From NCBI GenBank assembly GCA_030743915.1, contig JASLRP010000115.1, positions 1 through 5,957 of the forward strand: a stretch of 5,957 nt of DNA. The letters are read 5' to 3'. The translations under genes were made by a program, and so were the position numbers. The notes beneath the pieces were generated by a model. That model searched no databases, was not told where the DNA came from, and saw only the letters and a program-made list of their open reading frames with translations. Shown here piece after piece: positions 1 through 4,434 of the stretch (positions within the stretch are counted from its first letter, which is position 1; each line of letters opens with the position of its first letter). This DNA is from SAR202 cluster bacterium. Lineage in GTDB: Bacteria; Chloroflexota; Dehalococcoidia; Lucifugimonadales; UBA1123.

Positions 1-71
1 GAGCCACATTGGCCACAGTATTTATTGTCATCGGGGTTTGGAGTGTCGCAACTGGGACATACGTTCGGAAT
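1..71 (-). CDS. Zinc-ribbon protein, N-terminal fragment (probable AUU start)
   Basis: Reading the minus strand from 71 down to the window edge gives 23 codons with the pattern C5-P-S-C8, ten residues, C19-G-Q-C22-G. This is the classic short zinc ribbon (CxxC-x10-CxxCG, with the typical NPDD...KYC spacer) found at the N-terminus of many bacterial proteins, often ahead of a membrane, FHA or other variable domain. The rest of the protein lies outside the window, so its function cannot be named. An in-frame TAG lies at 87-89, and no ATG, GTG or TTG occurs in frame between it and the first cysteine. The only plausible start is ATT at 69-71, placed 7 nt after AAAGGAG; the next residues would be P-N-V-C-P-S-C, a natural beginning for this family. 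A sequencing or assembly error turning ATG into ATT is the main alternative. The zinc ribbon itself is convincing; the start codon is less certain. Confidence 0.7.
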   Translation of the reverse strand, partial: MPNVCPSCDTPNPDDNKYCGQCG

Positions 72-78
72 CGTATTT

Positions 79-85
79 CTCCTTT
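79..85 (-). promoter_or_regulatory. Ribosome binding site fixing the AUU start of the zinc-ribbon gene
   Basis: The minus strand reads AAAGGAG here, a near-perfect anti-Shine-Dalgarno match, followed by seven bases and then ATT at 69-71. The spacing is optimal. The nearby ATG at 58-60 is in another frame and reaches a stop after ten codons, so the site decides in favour of ATT, or of an ATG misread as ATT. Confidence 0.6.
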
Positions 86-114
86 GCTAACGCTCGGCAT
101 GTCGCCAGAAGCGA

Positions 115-135
115 GTTCGCCAAAACAAGGCGAAC
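115..135. repeat. Perfect 7-bp inverted repeat in the leader of the zinc-ribbon gene
   Basis: GTTCGCC (115-121) and GGCGAAC (129-135) are exact reverse complements separated by the 7-nt AAAACAA. In RNA this gives a GC-rich stem with a 7-nt loop. On the minus strand it falls in the predicted 5' leader, about 30 nt before the ribosome binding site. No T-run follows on either strand, so it is not an intrinsic terminator. It may be a protein-binding site or an RNA hairpin affecting translation or stability. Confidence 0.5.
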
Positions 136-230
136 CTCCAAGAAAGATCACATGTCCACGCCCGCGCCGACTGGTAATTTCAAGATGGAATTCGATTATT
201 CCAACGACATAACGCTCTCAGAATTCTCAC

Positions 231-259
231 ACTTTAAGACCGAGGTTGACTGTTGTCAA
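231..259 (-). promoter_or_regulatory. Predicted sigma-70-type promoter of the divergent zinc-ribbon gene
   Basis: On the minus strand a perfect -35 TTGACA (254-259) is followed by a 17-bp spacer and TAAAGT (231-236) as the -10, matching four of six consensus bases. Transcription would begin near 224 and give a leader of about 150 nt before the ATT start at 71. The -35 lies inside the palindrome at 245-260, so a bound repressor would block it. This is a motif-based call without experimental support. Confidence 0.45.
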
Positions 260-260
260 C
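245..260. promoter_or_regulatory. Palindromic operator-like site over the minus-strand -35 box
   Basis: GTTGAC (245-250), TGTT, GTCAAC (255-260) form a perfect 6-4-6 inverted repeat of 16 bp. The size and symmetry fit a homodimeric helix-turn-helix regulator. It contains the complete -35 hexamer of the predicted minus-strand promoter, a typical repressor position. I do not recognise a named regulator consensus. Part of the symmetry may simply reflect a TTGACA box on one strand and a similar TTGACT on the other. Confidence 0.4.
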
Positions 261-321
261 TGCTACTGAATCTCTGGAATATCGAGTGTATTGGCAAGCG
301 CTGTGGCCTTTGCCGCTAACA

Positions 322-341
322 AAAGCATGACTTCATGCTTT
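322..341. repeat. 20-bp near-perfect palindrome in the divergent intergenic region
   Basis: AAAGCATGA (322-330) and TCATGCTTT (333-341) are exact reverse complements separated by two bases. It could be an operator for either divergent transcript, sitting about 60 bp upstream of the minus-strand -35 and about 160 bp upstream of the plus-strand -35. On the minus strand the stem runs into TTTTGTT, so a weak terminator is also possible, but the stem is AT-rich and no gene is seen that would end here. Confidence 0.45.
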
Positions 342-498
342 GGTAATGATCACAGCATAAGGAATTGAGAACCTCATATCGGGCAGTCTCAAAACGCTCA
401 AGTGAGTTCGATTCGCAACAACCGCATGGTTCAAAAAACGAAGCTCATCGGGAGCGATCACGCGAATAAACTGGTTCTGAATCTTGTTAATATGTCGT

Positions 499-528
499 TT
501 GACACCACCGAAACCTGCGTGCTAAAAT
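499..528 (+). promoter_or_regulatory. Promoter of the T-box-controlled ilvBNC-leuA operon
   Basis: A perfect -35 TTGACA (499-504) is followed by an 18-bp spacer and the -10 TAAAAT (523-528). TGC at 520-522 directly before the -10 makes it an extended -10 promoter. Transcription should start around 535, roughly 30 nt before T-box Stem I, and give a leader of about 380 nt. The position exactly upstream of the riboswitch supports the call. Confidence 0.65.
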
Positions 529-645
529 TTCTCGATACTGTACCTGTAACAATATTCACAAACGCGATGATGGGGAGTAGTAACAGCGGTCTCCAGCGAT
601 AGAGAGTCGGAGATGGTGGAATTCCGATGCCAGGACTGCTGAGAA

Positions 646-648
646 CTC
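646..648 (+). promoter_or_regulatory. Specifier codon CUC (Leu) of the T-box
   Basis: CTC directly follows the GAA of the specifier loop and precedes G649 and the CCCC strand of the lower stem, the usual arrangement GAA-specifier-purine. Frame-shifted readings would give Thr (ACT) or Ser (TCG), which do not fit the genes. Leucine agrees with leuA in the operon. The tRNA anticodon would be GAG. Confidence 0.8.
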
Positions 649-777
649 GCCCCGGAGCATTCGGCCCGAAGGAGTCAGTCCGAGATTGAATCTCGGATGG
701 TCTCTGGGTAAGGCTGGACGGGTTGGCGCCGATATCAATGCCTCTGAGTGGCTCGGCCCTTGAAGGGCTGGACAATT

Positions 778-820
778 AGGGTGGTACCGCGGGAATTTTT
801 TGTATTGGAATCCCGTCCCT
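778..820 (+). promoter_or_regulatory. T-box antiterminator
   Basis: AGGG (778-781) pairs with CCCT (817-820). The 7-nt bulge TGGTACC (782-788) follows, then GCGGGA (789-794) pairs with TCCCGT (811-816, including one G-T wobble). TGGT in the bulge matches an ACCA tRNA 3' end, that is a discriminator A, as usual for tRNA-Leu. Its 3' strand (811-820) is shared with the terminator, so the two structures exclude each other. Confidence 0.9.
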
Positions 821-838
821 TTAGGGGCGGGTTTTTTT
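812..838 (+). terminator. Regulated intrinsic terminator of the T-box
   Basis: CCCGTCCC (812-819) pairs with GGGGCGGG (824-831, one G-T wobble) around a four-base loop TTTA, followed directly by seven T residues (832-838). This strong stem with its U-tract lies 76 bp before the ilvB start. It should stop transcription when tRNA-Leu is charged. Confidence 0.93.
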
Positions 839-914
839 GTTTCCTGGGGAAAGGCTCGACTCTCAAGCGAACTGACATTAACCAATCGCAAGAATTTCAG
901 AAGGAAGGAACGAA

Positions 915-2621
915 ATGCAACTGACCGGAGGACAGATGGTCTGCGAGAGTCTGATTCGGGAAGGCGTCGAAGTGATATTCGGCATCCCAGGCGGCACGAT
1001 TTTGCCGCTGTATCAGACGCTTCCCGAGTACCCTCAGCTTCGTCATATTCTCACCCGCCACGAACAGGGAGCCTCCCACGCAGCCGACGGCTACGCGAGA
1101 GCGACCGGACGCACGGGCGTCGCATTTGCCACGTCGGGGCCTGGAGCCACGAACCTGGTAACTGGTATCACCACCGCGTTCATGGACTCTGTTCCCGTGG
1201 TAATCGTGACAGGCCAGGTAGGACGCGCGGCCATTGGCTCGGATGCTTTCCAGGAGACGGACATCACAGGCATCACCCTGCCTGTCACCAAGCACAACTA
1301 TCTGGTAATGACCCCCGAGGAAATCCCCGGCGTCATCAACGAGGCGTTTCACATCGCCAGCACCGGACGCCCAGGGCCTGTGCTGGTCGATATTCCCAAG
1401 GACGTGTTCGAGGAGATGGGAGAGTTCGAGTACCCTGAGTCTCTTGATCTGCCCGGATACAGCCCAACGATTCATGGCCACCCAAACCAGATTCGCAAGG
1501 CCGCAAAGCTCATCGAGGAGTCGGAGCGACCTGTAATTCTGGCCGGGCACGGCGTAATTATCTCCCGCGCATACGAGGAGCTTCTGGAGCTGGCTGAGAA
1601 GGCGCAGATTCCGGTGGTGACAACGCTGCTGGGAATCAGTTCTTTCCCTGACGACCATTTCCTGTGCGCTGGGATGCCTGGAATGCACGGGGCTGCGTAT
1701 GCCAGCCTTGCCGTTGACCAGGCCGACCTGCTCATCGCTCTGGGCATGAGGTTCGATGACCGGATCACCGGCGACACCTCCAAGTTCTCGGTCAATTCCA
1801 AGAAGATTCACATCGACATTGATCCGTCTGAAATTGGCAAAAACATACCTGTGGATGTGCCGATTGTTGGCGACTTGAAGCACGTGATGCAACATCTCAA
1901 TGAGCGAGTGAAGCCAACGTCGAGAGTCGAGTGGGTCCAGCACGTCGAGGACCTGAAGGCCAATCATCCGTTGATGAATGACCGCGACACAGAGAAATTG
2001 CGACCTCAGGAAATCATCAAAGAACTGTCGGAGATAACGGACGGTCACGCGATAATCGTGACTGGCGTTGGACAGCATCAGATGTGGGCGGCCCAACACT
2101 ACACTTACAAAGAGCAGTGCAGCCTCATCTCCTCCGGAGGGGCGGGCACTATGGGATTTGAGGTGCCCGCAGCCATGGGCGCTCAGGTTGGCAGGCCCGA
2201 TAAGGTCGTTTGGTCCATCGCCGGCGATGGCGGTTTCCAGATGACCATGTCCGAACTGGCAACGCTGGCCGAGAACAAGATTCCGGTCAAATTCGCCATC
2301 CTGAACAACGGGTTCCTGGGGATGGTCAGGCAGTGGCAGCAGCTATTCTATGAGAAAACATACGTTGCCACCGGATACACCGGCAACCCGGACTTCGTGA
2401 AGCTGGCCGACGCCTTCGGAATTTTCGGGGCCAGAGTCACGGACAAGAGCCAGGTGAGAGCGACAATCCTCAAGGCGATGGAATATGACGGGCCTGCGCT
2501 GATCGACTTTGTGGTCGAGCAGGAGGAGAACGTCTATCCGATGATTCCTTCGGCAACCTCCGTTGACAGCATGATCGAGGAGCCAAAGCCTCAACCAAAG
2601 CCCGAGGAGATCCGACGATGA
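915..2621 (+). CDS. ilvB: Acetolactate (acetohydroxyacid) synthase, catalytic large subunit
   Basis: The enzyme condenses two pyruvates to 2-acetolactate, or pyruvate with 2-ketobutyrate, using thiamine diphosphate, FAD and Mg2+ in the cytosol. It is the committed step of valine, leucine and isoleucine synthesis. The 568 residues match the usual length. The N-terminal TPP domain has the catalytic glutamate E50 in RHEQGA and the SGPGATNLVTG signature (74-84). The middle FAD domain includes GMRFDDRITG (277-286). The C-terminal TPP domain has the cofactor motif GDGG (437-440) running to NN (464-465) and MVRQWQQ (470-476). The ATG has GGAAGG six bases upstream at 903-908. The position corresponding to the plant herbicide-site Pro197 is Gly103, while the Trp574 equivalent, W474, is kept. 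After the usual YPMIPS ending there is a short Pro/Glu/Lys-rich tail (555-568). It is the first gene behind the T-box and overlaps ilvN by four bases. Confidence 0.97.
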   Translation: MQLTGGQMVCESLIREGVEVIFGIPGGTILPLYQTLPEYPQLRHILTRHEQGASHAADGYARATGRTGVAFATSGPGATNLVTGITTAFMDSVPVVIVTGQVGRAAIGSDAFQETDITGITLPVTKHNYLVMTPEEIPGVINEAFHIASTGRPGPVLVDIPKDVFEEMGEFEYPESLDLPGYSPTIHGHPNQIRKAAKLIEESERPVILAGHGVIISRAYEELLELAEKAQIPVVTTLLGISSFPDDHFLCAGMPGMHGAAYASLAVDQADLLIALGMRFDDRITGDTSKFSVNSKKIHIDIDPSEIGKNIPVDVPIVGDLKHVMQHLNERVKPTSRVEWVQHVEDLKANHPLMNDRDTEKLRPQEIIKELSEITDGHAIIVTGVGQHQMWAAQHYTYKEQCSLISSGGAGTMGFEVPAAMGAQVGRPDKVVWSIAGDGGFQMTMSELATLAENKIPVKFAILNNGFLGMVRQWQQLFYEKTYVATGYTGNPDFVKLADAFGIFGARVTDKSQVRATILKAMEYDGPALIDFVVEQEENVYPMIPSATSVDSMIEEPKPQPKPEEIRR

Positions 2622-3172
2622 CGACCACCGAGATTCCGAAGCACACAATTACCGCGTTGGTGGAGGACAGGCCCGGTGTCCTGAACAGGGTTTCGAGCAT
2701 GTTCCGTCGGCGAGGTTACAACATCGCAAGCCTGGCAGTGGGCCACAGCGAGATCGCCAACCTGTCGCGAATGACTTTCGTGGTGGAGGGCGACGAGTCC
2801 ACAGTCGAGCAGGTTACCAAGAACCTTCACAAGCTGGTGGATGTGATAAAGGTCTCGGATGTTTCCAGGCACAATTGCGTTTCGAGAGAACTGGCCCTGG
2901 TGCGAGTGCGGGCCAATGTCCAGACCCGCAGTGAGATAATGCAGATCGTGGACATCTTCCGGGCAAACATCGTGGACGTCGCCCCGGACTCGCTGATCAT
3001 TGAGGTGACAGGGGACGAGGACAAGGTTGACTCGCTCCAGAATCTTCTGAGAAGTTTCGGAGTGCTGGAGGTCATGCGCACGGGCACGATCGCCATGGAC
3101 CGAGGCATGACCGACGAGCCAGTAGATCGGGACGCCAATGGCTCAAACCACAGAATGGAGTCCGGACTGTAA
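2618..3172 (+). CDS. ilvN: Acetolactate synthase, regulatory small subunit
   Basis: This subunit activates IlvB and carries the valine feedback site. The 184 residues show an N-terminal ACT domain (about 9-83) with EDRPGVLNRV (16-25) and RRGYNIASL (31-39), then the C-terminal small-subunit domain (about 92-164) containing the family pattern FRANIVDV (114-121). G20 and N35 correspond to Gly14 and Asn29 of E. coli IlvH, residues linked to valine inhibition, so feedback sensitivity is likely (inference). The ATG overlaps the ilvB stop as ATGA, with GAGGAG at 2604-2609, indicating translational coupling and balanced subunit amounts. A hydrophilic tail of about 20 residues (165-184) extends beyond the usual family end and looks disordered. 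The downstream gap to ilvC is 62 bp. Confidence 0.96.
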   Translation: MTTTEIPKHTITALVEDRPGVLNRVSSMFRRRGYNIASLAVGHSEIANLSRMTFVVEGDESTVEQVTKNLHKLVDVIKVSDVSRHNCVSRELALVRVRANVQTRSEIMQIVDIFRANIVDVAPDSLIIEVTGDEDKVDSLQNLLRSFGVLEVMRTGTIAMDRGMTDEPVDRDANGSNHRMESGL

Positions 3173-3234
3173 GCAGGAATCGGGGCGCTCTACGGCTTCA
3201 GACTATATACAAAAACTGAGAGGGAATTTACAGC

Positions 3235-4236
3235 ATGGCAGCAACGATGTACTACGAGAACGATGCAGACCTGTCACTCATACAGGACAAGACGATAGGG
3301 ATCATCGGTTATGGAAGCCAGGGGCACGCCCACGCTCTGAACCTCAAGGATTCAGGGATGAACGTGATGATTGGCCTGTATGAAGGCAGCAGCAGCAAGG
3401 AGAAGGCCGAGGCTGAAGGACTGGAAGTCGGACTGGTAGCCGAGGTCGCAGAAAAGTCGGACATCATCATGATGCTGATACCTGATCACTTGCAGGCCCA
3501 GGTTTACAGGGAGGAGATCGCTCCTCACCTCCTGCCGGGCAAAACTCTTATGTTCGCCCACGGTTTCAACATTCATTACGATGCCATTGTTGCGCCGGAC
3601 AGCGTTGACGTTTCAATGGTTGCTCCCAAGGCTCCAGGCCACAGGATGCGCGAGGTGTTTACTCGCGGGTCCGGCGTTCCAGGGCTGTTGGCTGTGCATC
3701 AGGATGCGACTGGAAACGCTCACGCTATCGGACTGGCCTATGCGCGGGGCACGGGCTGCACACGAGCCGGCGTGCTGGACACAACATTCAAAGAAGAGAC
3801 CGAAACAGACCTGTTCGGCGAGCAGGCCGTATTGTGCGGCGGCGTCGCGGAACTGGTGAAGTCGGCTTTCGAAACGCTGGTCGAGGCAGGCTATCAGCCG
3901 GAGTCGGCGTACTTCGAGTGCATGCACGAACTGAAGCTGATTGTTGACCTGTTCTACCAGGGAGGTCTTGAGTACATGCGCTACTCGGTCAGCGACACGG
4001 CAGAGTTTGGCGACTACACTCGCGGTCCTCGCGTCATCGACGAAAATGTTCGAGAGAACATGAAGAAGGTGCTGGCGGATATCCAGGACGGGAGCTTCGC
4101 TAAAGAGTGGATCGCCGAGAACGACGAGGGCAGGCCCACTTTCAACCGTCTTCGCGAGGAGAACGCAGGGCATCCCATCGAGAGCATCGGCAAAGAGCTT
4201 CGCGGGATGATGTCTTTCCTGAGCGATGCCGACTAA
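3235..4236 (+). CDS. ilvC: Ketol-acid reductoisomerase, class I
   Basis: The enzyme converts 2-acetolactate to 2,3-dihydroxyisovalerate (and the ethyl homologue) by Mg2+-dependent alkyl migration and NAD(P)H reduction. The 333 residues fit the short class I form. The N-terminal Rossmann domain has [10 protein letters not shown] (25-34). H109 (FAHGF) and K132 (APKAPGH) are the usual active-site residues. The knotted C-terminal domain has D192 and E196 in [13 protein letters not shown], and E228 and E232 in [13 protein letters not shown], the metal and substrate ligands. In the beta2-alphaB cofactor loop ([11 protein letters not shown], 47-57) Tyr49 stands where NADPH-using homologues commonly have Arg, although serines follow at 52-54; cofactor preference is therefore open. 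The ATG is preceded by GAGAGGGA (3218-3225). It follows ilvN after 62 bp in which I see no terminator, so it probably belongs to the same transcript. Confidence 0.97.
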   Translation: MAATMYYENDADLSLIQDKTIGIIGYGSQGHAHALNLKDSGMNVMIGLYEGSSSKEKAEAEGLEVGLVAEVAEKSDIIMMLIPDHLQAQVYREEIAPHLLPGKTLMFAHGFNIHYDAIVAPDSVDVSMVAPKAPGHRMREVFTRGSGVPGLLAVHQDATGNAHAIGLAYARGTGCTRAGVLDTTFKEETETDLFGEQAVLCGGVAELVKSAFETLVEAGYQPESAYFECMHELKLIVDLFYQGGLEYMRYSVSDTAEFGDYTRGPRVIDENVRENMKKVLADIQDGSFAKEWIAENDEGRPTFNRLREENAGHPIESIGKELRGMMSFLSDAD

Positions 4237-4280
4237 CCAATCGTTCTTGCCTTATTGGCCCAATCAAAAAGGGACAGATA

Positions 4281-4370
4281 ATGAAAGAAGCAGAGGTAAC
4301 ATTCGTAGTACGCCATTTTGGTCGAGTCCTGGCAGGGCTGGACCAGGCGTGCTGCGTGGCCCTTCAATAG
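4281..4370 (+). CDS. Possible 29-residue small protein or leader peptide
   Basis: An ATG at 4281 is preceded by AGGGA (4270-4274) at a six-base spacing and opens a frame of 29 codons ending in TAG. The predicted product begins MKEAEVTFVVRHFGR and ends ACCVALQ. It matches no family I recognise. It contains five valines and three leucines, but these are scattered and no attenuator terminator follows, so a classical branched-chain attenuation peptide is not supported. The strong hairpin 4319-4345 lies within its second half. It may be a real small protein, an upstream ORF coupled to leuA, or chance. Confidence 0.3.
   Translation: MKEAEVTFVVRHFGRVLAGLDQACCVALQ
4319..4345 (+). repeat. Strong hairpin between ilvC and leuA
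   Basis: TGGTC (4319-4323) pairs with GACCA (4341-4345). After one G-G mismatch, AGTCC (4325-4329) pairs with GGGCT (4335-4339, one wobble), closing a short loop. No U-tract follows. It might be an RNA-processing or stability element that sets leuA levels relative to ilvC, or the structural core of an unrecognised regulatory RNA. Confidence 0.5.
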
Positions 4371-4434
4371 CGACTGTATCTACATTCCCAAACCCGATGC
4401 AAGAGTGACAGTTTTCACATAGAAGGGTAGAAAA

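Larger units (their letters stand above)
90..498. other. Divergent intergenic region without a supported gene
   Basis: Between the zinc-ribbon gene reading left and the ilv promoter reading right I see no convincing coding sequence. It is visibly richer in A and T than the operon genes, and the small open frames lack a good ribosome binding site or a recognisable motif. It holds the minus-strand promoter, the two palindromes and the leader hairpin listed separately. Near 364-406 there are several short TTGAG/CTCAA elements: TTGAGA at 365-370 paired with TCTCAA at 387-392, and CTCA-AG-TGAG at 397-406. Their function is unknown. Confidence 0.6.
564..838 (+). ncRNA. T-box riboswitch leader, leucine specifier (CUC)
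   Basis: The canonical T-box sequence AGGGTGGTACCGCG is present at 778-791, followed by an intrinsic terminator. Stem I is complete. GC 564-565 pairs with 657-658; a kink-turn is formed by GATGA (566-570) and GGA (654-656); GGGG 572-575 pairs with CCCC 650-653; and the loop E element AGTA (576-579) faces GAA (643-645, reading A-GAA-CTC-G). CAGC plus GGTCT (584-592) pairs with 633-641. The AGAGAG bulge (601-606) and GGTGGAA apical loop (615-621) sit on a TCGG/CCGA helix (607-610 with 624-627). The specifier triplet after GAA is CTC at 646-648, followed by a purine; it matches tRNA-Leu and suits the ilv-leu genes downstream. The hairpin at 679-697 is in the Stem II region, and Stem III is 754-770. 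By family knowledge, uncharged tRNA bound at the specifier and at UGGU stabilises the antiterminator and permits read-through. I am confident of the class and fairly confident of the specifier. Confidence 0.95.
4237..4434 (+). other. ilvC-leuA spacer of 198 bp
   Basis: This is by far the longest gap inside the operon. It begins with CCAAT (4237-4241) and ATTGG-C-CCAAT (4254-4264), then holds the possible small ORF 4281-4370 and the hairpin 4319-4345, and ends with the leuA ribosome binding site. There is no T-run after the hairpin, so no intrinsic terminator is visible, and I see no convincing -35/-10 pair. leuA is therefore probably read from the upstream promoter. Confidence 0.6.

Noticed and set aside
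28..60. Minus-strand ATG at 58-60 as start of the left gene
   Set aside because: Its frame stops after ten codons and does not encode the zinc ribbon.
9..319. Plus-strand open frames at the left edge (9-212 and 38-319), one ending in a small cysteine cluster (CIGKRCGLCR)
   Set aside because: They lie opposite the clear minus-strand zinc ribbon and run into AT-richer intergenic DNA. They have no good ribosome binding site and no family resemblance; the cysteine cluster looks accidental.
795..801. Six-T run after the T-box sequence as an additional terminator
   Set aside because: No stable hairpin directly precedes it; it lies in the apical loop of the antiterminator.
402..891. Open frames on both strands across 402-891
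   Set aside because: They cross the promoter and the T-box structure, whose conserved motifs fully explain the sequence.
897..2099. 400-codon open frame antisense to ilvB
   Set aside because: It mirrors the ilvB codon pattern, as often happens in GC-rich genes, and has no recognisable domain.
3196..3210. Internal promoter before ilvC, from the AT-rich ATATAC
   Set aside because: No acceptable -35 box lies at the right distance, and the 62-bp gap contains no terminator that would make one necessary.
4319..4366. A second T-box before leuA, suggested by the shared 10-mer AGGGCTGGAC (764-773 and 4334-4343) and similar GGCCCTT-A runs
   Set aside because: There is no T-box motif, no antiterminator and no terminator in the spacer; the shared short strings are probably chance.
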